DNA of 64,000 nt from Microbacterium maritypicum MF109 (GTDB lineage: Bacteria > Actinomycetota > Actinomycetes > Actinomycetales > Microbacteriaceae): positions 1 to 64,000 of the forward strand of contig NZ_ATAO01000168.1 in the NCBI RefSeq assembly GCF_000455825.1, in the 5' to 3' direction. Each line of letters opens with the position of its first letter. The stretch's first letter is position 1. The notes below the pieces were generated by a model. That model was not told the origin of the DNA and made no database searches. It saw nothing but the letters and a program-made list of their open reading frames with translations. The translations under genes and the position numbers were made by a program. Positions 35,103-42,547 of this stretch are shown here, one piece after another.

Positions 35103-35120
35103 ATACTATGATAATAGTAT
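35103..35120. promoter_or_regulatory. Palindromic operator between SDR-GntR operon and dgoD
   Basis: ATACTAT-GATA-ATAGTAT is a perfect 7+7 inverted repeat in an AT-rich patch between divergent operons, one encoding a GntR regulator. Its size and AT-richness suit an FCD-type GntR protein. Confidence 0.55.
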
Positions 35121-35170
35121 TATCTCGCGTCGATTGCCCGGCGCCGGAGACATCTCAGCGAGGGAGCCGG

Positions 35171-36313
35171 ATGCGCATCAGTCGGATCGAGACGTTCAGC
35201 GTGGCCCCGCGCTGGCAGTTCCTTCGCGTGGAGACCGACGACGGAGTGGTCGGTTGGGGCGAGCCTATCGTGGAGGGAAGCGCAGACGTCGTGGCTGCGG
35301 CGGTCGATTCCCTGTCCGAGATCCTCATCGGTTCCGACCCGACCCGCATCGAAGATCTGTGGCAGACGATGACCCGCGGCGGCTTCTACCGCGGCGGTCC
35401 TGAGCGCTCCTCCGCGATCTCCGGCATCGACCAGGCGCTGTGGGACATCCGCGGCAAAGCGCTGGGCGTGCCGGTGTACGACCTGCTGGGCGGACCGGTC
35501 CGCGACCGGATCAGGGCCTACGTGTGGGTCGGCGGAGACGATCCGGCCGAGGTCGCCGCGCAGGCGGCCGCCCGCGCCGCCGAGGGCTACACCGCTGTCA
35601 AGATGAACGCCTCCGGTCGGATGCGCCACCTCGAGTCGCGAGCCGCCGTGCAGGGCGTGGTCGACCGCGTCGAGTCAGCCACGGCGGCGATGGATGGTGG
35701 CGATGTCGCGATCGACGCACACGGTCGGTGGTCGGTCAGCGTCGCAAAGACCATGTGCCGGGCGCTCGAGGCCCACGTCGCACCGCTGTTCCTCGAAGAG
35801 CCGCTCGTCCCCGAACTCACCTACCGCCTCGACGGGCTGTGCGGCGGCACGTCGGTGGCGATCGCGACCGGAGAGCGCCTGTACTCACGGTGGGACTTCC
35901 GGTCGGCGCTCGAAGCCGGTATCGCGCTCGCCCAGCCCGATGTCTCACACGCCGGTGGCATCTCCGAGACCCGACGCATCGCCGCGCTCGCAGAGCTGCA
36001 CGGGGTGGGGCTCGCACCGCACTCTCCGCTCGGACCGATCGCCCTGGCCGCCTGCCTCCAGGTCGACATCGCCAGCCCGAACGCGGTGCTGCAGGAATCC
36101 AGTCTCGGCGTCCACTACAACGAGGGTGCCGACCTGCTCGACTACCTCATCGACCCCGAACCGCTCACGGTGAAGGAAGGCTGGTTCGAGCGTCCGATGC
36201 GTCCGGGCCTGGGCATCGAGGTCGACGAGGCCGCCGTACGCAGGGCTGCCGGTGTGGGACTCTGGCGCTCGCCGTTGTGGCGTCACGATGATGGGAGCTT
36301 CGCCGAATGGTGA
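35171..36313 (+). CDS. dgoD: Galactonate dehydratase, enolase superfamily (DgoD-like)
   Basis: A 380-aa mandelate-racemase-type enolase-superfamily enzyme: D-galactonate to 2-keto-3-deoxygalactonate. Very DgoD-like stretches are WGEPIVEG, DQALWDIRGKALGVPVYDLLGG, the metal ligands in DAHGRW and FLEEPL, TGERLYSRWDF, APHSPLGPIALAACLQVD with the catalytic His, and SSLGVHYNEGADLLDY. ATG at 35171 after GGGAG. It overlaps the aldolase gene, giving the dehydratase-aldolase pair of the De Ley-Doudoroff route. Related aldonate specificities remain possible. Confidence 0.88.
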   Translation: MRISRIETFSVAPRWQFLRVETDDGVVGWGEPIVEGSADVVAAAVDSLSEILIGSDPTRIEDLWQTMTRGGFYRGGPERSSAISGIDQALWDIRGKALGVPVYDLLGGPVRDRIRAYVWVGGDDPAEVAAQAAARAAEGYTAVKMNASGRMRHLESRAAVQGVVDRVESATAAMDGGDVAIDAHGRWSVSVAKTMCRALEAHVAPLFLEEPLVPELTYRLDGLCGGTSVAIATGERLYSRWDFRSALEAGIALAQPDVSHAGGISETRRIAALAELHGVGLAPHSPLGPIALAACLQVDIASPNAVLQESSLGVHYNEGADLLDYLIDPEPLTVKEGWFERPMRPGLGIEVDEAAVRRAAGVGLWRSPLWRHDDGSFAEW

Positions 36314-36948
36314 CCAGACTCGAACCCGGCGACCGCGTCCGCAGCACCCGGATCGTGGCGATCGTGCGAGACCGCACCGGGGTGCACCTCCGCGCAGCGT
36401 GCGACACGCTCCTCGAAGCCGGGGTGTCCGTGCTCGAGGTGACGACCAACACTCCCGGTGCCGCAGGGGTCGTGGCGGATCTCATCGCTGCGGGCGCGAC
36501 CGAGGTGGGCATGGGAACGGTGCGCACCGTCGAGCACGTGCGCCAGGCCGCCGACGCCGGAGCATCCTTCATCGTCACCCCAACGGTCTCGCTGCCGGTC
36601 GGGCTCGCCGCGCAGGAAGCGGGTATGCGTTGGTACCCCGGCGCTGCCACCCCGACCGAGATCGAGACGGCGTGGACCGCCGGTGCCACGGCCGTGAAGG
36701 TCTTCCCGGCCGGCGTCCTCGGGGGTGTGCGCTTCATCCGCGAGGTGCGCGCGCCGCTCGACGACATCCCGCTGATCCCCACCGGGGGTGTCCGCATCGA
36801 CGACATCGCCGACTATCTGGCCACAGGTGCGCTCGCCGTCGGGATGGGGTCGCCCCTGCTTGGTGATGCCGTCGCGAGCGGCGACCTGAAAGGTCTCCGG
36901 GTACGAGCCGAGGCCGCGCTCGCCGCGGTGCGCGAGGCCACGCCCTGA
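36307..36948 (+). CDS. 2-keto-3-deoxy-6-phospho(gluconate/galactonate) aldolase (KDPG/KDPGal)
   Basis: A 213-aa class I aldolase of the Eda/DgoA type. The catalytic Glu is in VLEVTTNT, the phosphate-site strand is GMGTVRT, and the Schiff-base Lys lies in TAVKVFPAG, followed by IPTGGV and MGSPL. It cleaves the phosphorylated 2-keto-3-deoxy acid to pyruvate and glyceraldehyde-3-phosphate. Starts inside the end of dgoD. It could also serve the glucuronate route (KDPG). No kinase to make its substrate is in the window. Confidence 0.85.
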   Translation: MVTRLEPGDRVRSTRIVAIVRDRTGVHLRAACDTLLEAGVSVLEVTTNTPGAAGVVADLIAAGATEVGMGTVRTVEHVRQAADAGASFIVTPTVSLPVGLAAQEAGMRWYPGAATPTEIETAWTAGATAVKVFPAGVLGGVRFIREVRAPLDDIPLIPTGGVRIDDIADYLATGALAVGMGSPLLGDAVASGDLKGLRVRAEAALAAVREATP

Positions 36949-36955
36949 ACGACGA

Positions 36956-36983
36956 CAGCACCCCCGGCGAAACGAGGGTGCTG
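36956..36983. terminator. Hairpin terminator between aldolase and PepSY-like gene
   Basis: CAGCACCC (36956-36963) pairs with GGGTGCTG (36976-36983), 8 nt after the aldolase stop and 24 nt from the convergent stop. Confidence 0.6.
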
Positions 36984-37006
36984 CTAATCGGCCCGGCCGG
37001 CTCGGC

Positions 37007-37837
37007 TCAGTCGGTGTCGGTTCCGACGACCGCGAAGTCGACGCCGAAGTCGATGTCGATCGAACGGTTGTCCGACGTGAGGACGGAGGCGTCGTAGGGG
37101 CTCACGTCGTCGCCGTCGACATCGAGGTCGGTGATCATGCCTTCGGCCTCGGCGAGTGCCGCCGAGACGAGGGCGCGGATCGTCTCGTCGTCGAGCGTGA
37201 GCGCGGGGCCGGTGTCATCGCCGTCGGCCACATCGGTCGAGATGACGGATGCGGCGAGGTCCTTGTCGACACGGACCTCGGTCTCATCGCCCGCGGTCGT
37301 CGTGAGCTGCACCTCCCACGTACCGTCGCGCTTCGCATCGATCGAGGTGACCTCGCCGTCGGCGGCTCCGCGTGCGGCATCCGCGATCGTGATGAGTTCG
37401 TCGGCGGATGCCGTGCCGATGCCTGTCACCGGGCCGCGGCCGTTCGAGGGGGCGTCGCCGCGGTCGTCGCCGCGGTTGCCCTCACGCGGGGCGTGGTCAT
37501 CCGCGTCGTCGTGGCGGGGACCGTCGGACATGGAGGAGCGGTCGTCGTCGCCGAACTCGTCGCCGATCGCGGCACCGACCGCGATGCCGCCGCCCGCCAG
37601 GACCACGGCTGCCGCGATGCCCCCGCCGATGAGCAGTGCGCGCTTGCGCCCGGGCTTCGGCGCGGGAGCCGCGGGAGCGGGCTCGGCGGTGGGGAACGTC
37701 GGGTGCTGCCCGGAACCTGCTGCCGTAGCAGCCGCATCCGGAGTCGGGGTCACCGGTACGGTCTGCGCATCCGGGGTGCCCTGTGCGGTCTGGTCGGGAG
37801 TCGGCGTCTGGTCGGGAGTGGGTGTCTTGTCGTCCAT
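37007..37837 (-). CDS. Membrane-anchored PepSY-like protein
   Basis: A 276-aa protein. The cytoplasmic N-terminus is Pro/Thr-rich with a duplicated TPTPDQ unit, then comes one TM helix (ALLIGGGIAAAVVLAGGGIAV, about 68-88), an Asp/Arg/His-rich linker, and a C-terminal region with two PepSY-like repeats (ITIADAARGAADGEVTSIDAKRDGTWEVQL; IRALVSAALAEAEGMITDLDVD). PepSY domains are linked to peptidase inhibition or sensing at the envelope. It follows a histidine kinase/response regulator pair but has its own promoter region with four CTGAAG/CTTCAG motifs, so it is a likely target of that regulator. Confidence 0.72.
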   Translation of the reverse strand: MDDKTPTPDQTPTPDQTAQGTPDAQTVPVTPTPDAAATAAGSGQHPTFPTAEPAPAAPAPKPGRKRALLIGGGIAAAVVLAGGGIAVGAAIGDEFGDDDRSSMSDGPRHDDADDHAPREGNRGDDRGDAPSNGRGPVTGIGTASADELITIADAARGAADGEVTSIDAKRDGTWEVQLTTTAGDETEVRVDKDLAASVISTDVADGDDTGPALTLDDETIRALVSAALAEAEGMITDLDVDGDDVSPYDASVLTSDNRSIDIDFGVDFAVVGTDTD

Positions 37838-37860
37838 GTCTCGATGGTGCCGCGCAGGCG

Positions 37861-37897
37861 CTGAAGCCTCCCTGAAGCGTCCTGAAGACCTCTTCAG
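37861..37897. promoter_or_regulatory. Response-regulator binding array upstream of the PepSY-like gene
   Basis: CTGAAG occurs at 37861-37866, 37872-37877 and 37882-37887, with the inverted CTTCAG at 37892-37897. The 10-11 bp spacing puts all copies on one DNA face, as for OmpR/PhoB-type regulators. The array ends 24 nt before the gene start. Confidence 0.6.
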
Positions 37898-37916
37898 GAA
37901 CCGGACTTCCGGCCGG

Positions 37917-39233
37917 TCAGGTGCTGAGGGGGAGGGCGAGGACGAAGCGTGCGCCGCCCCAGCGGGAGTCGTCGACCGTGAGGGTTCCCCGACTGCGGGT
38001 GGCGATGCCGCGGGCGATCGCGAGCCCCAGTCCGCTGCCTCCGGCGTCGCGGCTGCGGGCTTCGTCGAGGCGCACGAAGCGCTCGAAGATGCGGTCGCGT
38101 TCCTCGGCCGGCACCCCGGTGCCGTCGTCCTCGACCGTGACGAACACGTGGCCGTCGGACGGGATCACCCCGATCGCGATGCGTCCTCGGCTGTGGCGCG
38201 CAGCGTTGTCGGCGAGGTTGCGCATCAGTTGGCCGAGCAGCCGCGGGTCGCCGTGCACGCGCGCGGCGTGGATGCCCGAGCCGTCGACGTCGATCCCCGC
38301 TGCGCGGAGCCGACGCACTTCCCTGAGCGCGATGTCGTCGAGGTCGACCGCTTCGTCCAGCGTGCTCGCGCCCTCGTCGAGACGGGCGAGCAGCAGCAGC
38401 GATTCGACGATCCCCTGCAGACGCAGCCCTTCCTCCGACACGACCTCGGCGAGTTCGCCGATGCTCGTCACGTCGGGGTGGGCCTGGGCGAGCTCGGCGT
38501 GTTGACGGATCGTCGCGAGCGGGGATCGCAGTTCGTGCGAGGCATCCGAGACGAAGCGCCGTTGCGCGGTGGCCGCCGCGTCGAGTCGGTCGAGCATGCC
38601 GTTCATGGTGGTCGCGAGTGCGGCGATCTCATCCGCGGTCTCCGGCACCGGCACCCGCTGGTGCAGGCGCTCGGCGGTGATGCCGTCGACCTCTTCGCGG
38701 ATGCGCTCGACCGGGCGGAGCGCGCGACCGACCACGAGCCAGGTGGTCACGGCCACGAGCAGCAGCAGCAGGGGGACCGCGACGGCGAGCAGCGTCGCGA
38801 CCGTCGCGAGGGTCTCGGCATCGTCATCCATCGAGACGGCGAGCACCAGCGTCTGATCGCCGTCGATGTCTTCCGAGACCACTACGACGGTGTCGCCGTC
38901 GACGGTGGTCGTCTGCGGGTCGTCATCGGCGGGGAGCGGCGTCGAACCCAGCTTGTCGCGAGCCTCCTCGCTCGCCGCGCGTACCGACCCGTCCGGACCG
39001 AGGATCTGCAGGATCTCGTCGTCGAGCGCGTCCACGCCCTTGCCGCCCGGCCCACCGGCACGTTCGGCGAGCTCGCTGAGCCGCTGCTCCGCGGCGCGTT
39101 CGGTGCTGTCGTGGATGCTGGCGCTGAGGACGCCGTAGAACGAGAAGGCGCCGATGAGGAGTGCGACGGCCACGACGACGGTCGCTCCGAGCGTGGTCCT
39201 GCCGCGCACCGAGCGCCAGCCGCGGCTAGCCAC
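37917..39233 (-). CDS. Sensor histidine kinase (HAMP, two TM)
   Basis: A 438-aa membrane kinase. TM1 (TTLGATVVVAVALLIGAFSFYGV), an extracytoplasmic sensor segment, TM2 (LLAVAVPLLLLLVAVTTWLVV), then HAMP (RALRPVERIREEVDGI). The H-box FVSDASHELRSPLATI carries the phosphorylated His; the ATPase part shows NLADNAARHS, VEDDGTGVP and GSGLGLAI. The GTG at 39233 is preferred, overlapping the response-regulator stop by a few nt; the frame stays open to an ATG at 39260. Partner is the upstream OmpR-type regulator. The stimulus is unknown. Confidence 0.9.
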   Translation of the reverse strand: MASRGWRSVRGRTTLGATVVVAVALLIGAFSFYGVLSASIHDSTERAAEQRLSELAERAGGPGGKGVDALDDEILQILGPDGSVRAASEEARDKLGSTPLPADDDPQTTTVDGDTVVVVSEDIDGDQTLVLAVSMDDDAETLATVATLLAVAVPLLLLLVAVTTWLVVGRALRPVERIREEVDGITAERLHQRVPVPETADEIAALATTMNGMLDRLDAAATAQRRFVSDASHELRSPLATIRQHAELAQAHPDVTSIGELAEVVSEEGLRLQGIVESLLLLARLDEGASTLDEAVDLDDIALREVRRLRAAGIDVDGSGIHAARVHGDPRLLGQLMRNLADNAARHSRGRIAIGVIPSDGHVFVTVEDDGTGVPAEERDRIFERFVRLDEARSRDAGGSGLGLAIARGIATRSRGTLTVDDSRWGGARFVLALPLST

Positions 39234-39903
39234 CGTTCGCCGCCAGCCGGTAGCCCGCACCGCGGATGGTCTCGATGGCCTCGCGTCCGAAGGGCTTGTC
39301 GAGCTTGCGGCGCAGGTGTCCGACGTAGACCTCGACGATGTTGGGGTCGCCGTCGAAGTCGTCGTCCCAGACGCCGTCGATGAGAGCCCGCTTCGACAGC
39401 ACCTGGCCGCGATGACGCATGAGGTACTCGAGCACCGAGAACTCCCGTGCGGTCAGGGTCACGGGCGTCTCCCCGCGCCAGACGCGGTGCGCGGCGGGGT
39501 CGAGTCGGAGATCGCCGGCTTCCAGAACGGCCGGACGGGCGACGGCACCGCGGCGCACGAGGGCCCGCAGGCGTGCGACGAGGATCGCGAACGAGAACGG
39601 CTTGGTGACGTAGTCGTCGGCGCCGGTCTCGAGCGCCTCCACCTGATCCCACTCGCCGTCCTTCGCCGTGAGCATCAGCACGGGCGTCCAGTTCTCCTCG
39701 GCCCGAAGCGCCTCGCACACCTTCCAGCCGCTCATGCCGGGCATCATGAGGTCGAGCACGATCGCGTCGTACCGTGTCTCGCGTGCGCGCCAGAGTCCGT
39801 CGACGCCGTTGTGCGCCACGTCGACGGCGAAGCCCTCGGCCTCGAGGCCGCGGCGTACGCCCTCGGCGAGACGCACCTCGTCGTCCACCACCAGGATCCG
39901 CAT
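39226..39903 (-). CDS. OmpR/PhoB family response regulator
   Basis: A 225-aa regulator. Receiver: RILVVDDEVRLAEGV, phosphoacceptor Asp in IVLDLMMPGMSG, and LTAKD with ADDYVTKPFSF. The C-terminal winged helix has TLTAREFSVLEYLMRHRGQVLSK, VYVGHLRRKLDKPFG and TIRGAGYRL. It is first in its operon with the kinase. CTGAAT/CTGAAG direct repeats 11 bp apart lie just upstream, matching the array upstream of the PepSY-like gene, which suggests autoregulation. Confidence 0.93.
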   Translation of the reverse strand: MRILVVDDEVRLAEGVRRGLEAEGFAVDVAHNGVDGLWRARETRYDAIVLDLMMPGMSGWKVCEALRAEENWTPVLMLTAKDGEWDQVEALETGADDYVTKPFSFAILVARLRALVRRGAVARPAVLEAGDLRLDPAAHRVWRGETPVTLTAREFSVLEYLMRHRGQVLSKRALIDGVWDDDFDGDPNIVEVYVGHLRRKLDKPFGREAIETIRGAGYRLAANGG

Positions 39904-39926
39904 CCCTCCAGTGTGGTGGCTCCACG

Positions 39927-39943
39927 CTGAATCCGGGCTGAAG
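39927..39943. promoter_or_regulatory. CTGAA direct repeat upstream of the response regulator
   Basis: CTGAAT (39927-39932) and CTGAAG (39938-39943), start-to-start spacing 11 bp, about 24 nt before the regulator start. The same motif and spacing occur upstream of the PepSY-like gene. Confidence 0.5.
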
Positions 39944-39975
39944 CGGTCGCCTCGCCATACTCCGACTCGAAGAAG

Positions 39976-40509
39976 TCAGTCGGCGAGAGCAGCCTGGATC
40001 TCACGGATCACTTCGCCGAGGGTGCCGGAGTCGAGCAGCCCGGGGCCGAGCGGGCCGGCGGAGTCGGTGCCGAGGGGCGGCAGGCGTCTGAGTGCGGTGG
40101 CGGCGTCGACGGAGAGCATGCGGAGCTGCCATCGCACCTCTTCGACACGTGCTCCGCGAGCATTCGGGTGGGCCAGCTCGACGGCCTTCGCGGCGTAGGC
40201 GGCTGCTCCGAGCGCGTGCGCGCCCATGTGTGCGACTCCTGCGGCCTGGGCTGCCGAGCGGGCTGCGGCGACTCCGGCGGGCGATGTGGCGCTGTGGGCA
40301 GCCCGGCCGGCGACGAAACGTCGACGGATCTCGCCCGCAGCCGTGAGCTCGTCCCGCGCGAACGCCCGTGCCCTGGCGATGGCGTCCCGGGCCCGAGCGT
40401 CGTCGGGCGCCTCGGCCTCGAACAAGGGCAGCACCCGCTCTGCGCAGTCAGCGGCCCACACCGCGACGGTGCGGCGGTCTGCGTCGGTCATGCCCTGTGG
40501 GGTCGTCAT
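39976..40509 (-). CDS. Imm-5-like putative immunity protein
   Basis: A 177-aa, helix-rich, Ala-rich protein. Segments such as WAADCAERVLPLFEAEAPDD, ARDAIARARAFARDEL, AARSAAQAAGVAHMGAHALGAAAYAAKA and EEVRWQLRML fit the Imm-5-like family found beside contact-dependent toxins, but also stand-alone in many actinobacteria. ATG at 40509 lies 2 nt after the stop of the DUF6194 gene, so the two are co-transcribed. No toxin gene is nearby, so an immunity role is uncertain. Confidence 0.6.
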   Translation of the reverse strand: MTTPQGMTDADRRTVAVWAADCAERVLPLFEAEAPDDARARDAIARARAFARDELTAAGEIRRRFVAGRAAHSATSPAGVAAARSAAQAAGVAHMGAHALGAAAYAAKAVELAHPNARGARVEEVRWQLRMLSVDAATALRRLPPLGTDSAGPLGPGLLDSGTLGEVIREIQAALAD

Positions 40510-40511
40510 GC

Positions 40512-40946
40512 TCACCTCGCTCGGCGTTCGATGCGTGATCGTGCGGCCTCGTGCGCCTCGCGAAGAAGGGTGAGCACCGCATCCGCCGTCCGTTCCGCAG
40601 GGTTGATCACGCACACCCAACCGGACATGCCGTAGAGCGGATGCCGGTGGAACACGTCGGCCTCGGTCGGATCAGCGTCAGCATCCACGATCGACTCGGT
40701 CTGTGCGCGCCCGACGTGGATGTTCACCCGGAAGCGTCCTGGAGCGTTCAAGGCGGACGAGGTGTCGTCTGGGTAGTCCTTCGTGATGATCGTCCCGTAC
40801 GGCTGGGTGCGCTCCGGCATCCGCCCATCGGGTGCGTAGTAGAGGTAGGCGTCTCCCCATGACAGCTCCGGAAAGTCGCTGCCTGCTTCGGGCTCGACGA
40901 TCAGGACACCGTCGAGCCCGCGGACCGTCTCGATGATCTTCTGCAT
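40512..40946 (-). CDS. DUF6194 family protein
   Basis: A 144-aa protein with features I associate with DUF6194: an N-terminal helix QKIIETVRGLDG, SWGDAYLYYAPDG, TIITKDYPDD, FRVNIHVGR, DVFHRHPLYGMSGWVCVINPAE. Starting at ATG 40946 gives a GAAGG site at 6-nt spacing; the ATG at 40952 would abut that site. Function unknown. It heads a two-gene operon with the Imm-5-like gene. Confidence 0.6.
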   Translation of the reverse strand: MQKIIETVRGLDGVLIVEPEAGSDFPELSWGDAYLYYAPDGRMPERTQPYGTIITKDYPDDTSSALNAPGRFRVNIHVGRAQTESIVDADADPTEADVFHRHPLYGMSGWVCVINPAERTADAVLTLLREAHEAARSRIERRAR

Positions 40947-41013
40947 TTCCATCCTTCAATGGTGAGGTGGAAGTGCTTATCTGGACTTCTGTCCGTAAAC
41001 GAAGGGGGAGAAG

Positions 41014-41760
41014 GTGCAAAACCCTCAAGAGGCGACATTCACGACGATGCAGCTCGGACGGCTCGCCGGATACTCGACTCAGCAGGTGCGCGACCTCGAG
41101 AGTCTCGGCGTCATCCCCGCGGCAGAGCGCGGTGCGAACGGGTATCGCCGGTATCGGATGCCGCATGTCACGGCCCTGCAGGCGTACCGCGCGATGGCAG
41201 CCGCGCTCGGCCCGGTGCCCGCCCGCCGGCTCATGCCGGACCTGATCGAGGGGACGCTCGAGCGAGCCGCCGAGCGGATCGACGATCTGCACGCGAACCT
41301 CTCCCGTGAGCGTTCTCGGGTGCGGGAGGCGCTGAGCGGACTCGATGTCGCCGTGGCCGAGGCCGACGACGTGTTCGCCGAGGAGGACGCGATGACGATC
41401 GGCGAACTCGCCCAGGCGCTGGGCATCCGTCCGTCGGCCTTGCGTCACTGGGAGCGCGAGGAGCTCGTGCATCCGCTGCGGGGTGCGGCGTCGACCCGTT
41501 CCTACGGTTCCGCCGCGATCACCGAGGCGCGGGTGGCAGCGGCTCTCCGCTCCGGCGGCTACCGCATTCCGGCGATCGCCCGCATCCTCGACGAGGTGCG
41601 CACGCACGGTCGCACCTCCGAAGTTCAGCGGATCCTCACGGAGAGGCTGGCCGACCTCACGCGCCGTAGCGTCGCCCTGCTCGGTACCGCGGGGCACCTG
41701 CACGACCTGCTCGCCGACCGTCTCCCCGGGGCGGGATCGTCGGTCACTCCCGAGCGCTGA
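41014..41760 (+). CDS. MerR family regulator with two HTH segments
   Basis: A 248-aa regulator starting at GTG 41014 after GGGGGAGAAG. Residues about 12-70 form one MerR-type HTH (MQLGRLAGYSTQQVRDLESL, NGYRRYRMPHV). A helical linker follows, then a second MerR HTH from about 130 (MTIGELAQALGIRPSALRHWE, STRSYGSAAITEARVAAAL). Typical MerR proteins have one. No Cys-rich metal-binding tail is present. It is divergent from the DUF6194/Imm-5-like operon, a possible target. Its 3' end overlaps the convergent DeoR gene by 17 nt. Confidence 0.8.
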   Translation: MQNPQEATFTTMQLGRLAGYSTQQVRDLESLGVIPAAERGANGYRRYRMPHVTALQAYRAMAAALGPVPARRLMPDLIEGTLERAAERIDDLHANLSRERSRVREALSGLDVAVAEADDVFAEEDAMTIGELAQALGIRPSALRHWEREELVHPLRGAASTRSYGSAAITEARVAAALRSGGYRIPAIARILDEVRTHGRTSEVQRILTERLADLTRRSVALLGTAGHLHDLLADRLPGAGSSVTPER

Positions 41761-42493
41761 TCAGTGCGGCGAGCCGCTCGACGATCGGATTCGCGTCGAG
41801 CGGATCGGTGATGATCGCGGTGATCGCCTCGAACGGGAGGACAGGAAAGCGAGCGGCGGCACCGACCTTCTCTTCGCTGGCCAGCACCACGGTCTCCGTG
41901 CACCGCGAAGCGAGTGCCCGCTTCGTCACCGCGTCGTCGAGCTCACCCGTCGTGAGACCGTGCAGGGGATCGACGCCGGTCACGCCGAGGAAGAACACAT
42001 CGGCGGCGAGGTGCTGGATGGCCTCCATCGCGAGTCCTCCGCCGGTGACCAGGGAGTGCCGGGTGAGCTCCCCGCCGATCATGACCACACGGGCGTCGGA
42101 GTGTTCGGCCACGGAGAGCGCGACGACGGGACTCGGGGTGATGACCGTGATGCCGGCGCCGGAGGGGAGCAGCCGAGCCATCGCGAGGGTCGTGGTCCCG
42201 GCGTCCAGCACGATCGTCGCTCCGGGACGGATGCGCGCGACGGCCGCACGTGCCACCCGCTCCTTGCTCTCGGTCGCGAGGCCGTGCCGGTCGCGCACCG
42301 GTCGTTCGGGCTCGGGGATCGGCAGGGCGCCGCCGTACACCCGCTGGAGCTTCCCCTCCTCGGCGAGTTCGCGGAGATCTCGGCGGATGGCGTCTTCCGA
42401 CACTCCGAGCTCGTCGGCCACCGCTTTCGCGACGACGCGTCCGTCGCGGGCGAGAAGGTCGAGCAGGTGGTCCTTGCGTTGCGCAGCGAGCAT
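41744..42493 (-). CDS. DeoR/GlpR family transcriptional regulator
   Basis: A 249-aa sugar-phosphate-sensing repressor type. HTH: RKDHLLDLLARDGRVVAKAVADELGVSEDAIRRDLREL; then LQRVYGGALP, the effector domain with IVLDAGTTTLAMARLL, VVMIGGELTRHS, DVFFLGVTGVDP and VVLASEEKVG. Start ATG 42493. It is divergent from a DUF4406-like gene across 54 bp that contain TGCAC/GTGCA inverted and GCAYGATT direct repeats, probably its operator. Confidence 0.9.
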   Translation of the reverse strand: MLAAQRKDHLLDLLARDGRVVAKAVADELGVSEDAIRRDLRELAEEGKLQRVYGGALPIPEPERPVRDRHGLATESKERVARAAVARIRPGATIVLDAGTTTLAMARLLPSGAGITVITPSPVVALSVAEHSDARVVMIGGELTRHSLVTGGGLAMEAIQHLAADVFFLGVTGVDPLHGLTTGELDDAVTKRALASRCTETVVLASEEKVGAAARFPVLPFEAITAIITDPLDANPIVERLAALISARE

Positions 42494-42510
42494 TTGTTTC
42501 CTCACGAAGT

Positions 42511-42524
42511 TGCACGATTGTGCA
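42511..42524. promoter_or_regulatory. DeoR-type operator
   Basis: TGCAC-GATT-GTGCA is a perfect 5+5 inverted repeat. GCACGATT and GCATGATT also form 10-bp-spaced direct repeats, a common DeoR/GlpR site style. Confidence 0.5.
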
Positions 42525-42547
42525 TGATTCAGACTACAGTCATCTCC

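Noticed and set aside
37917..37997. Possible terminator at the kinase 3' end
   Set aside because: GGCCGG pairings near 37905-37917 are short; the repeats next to them are better explained as regulator sites.
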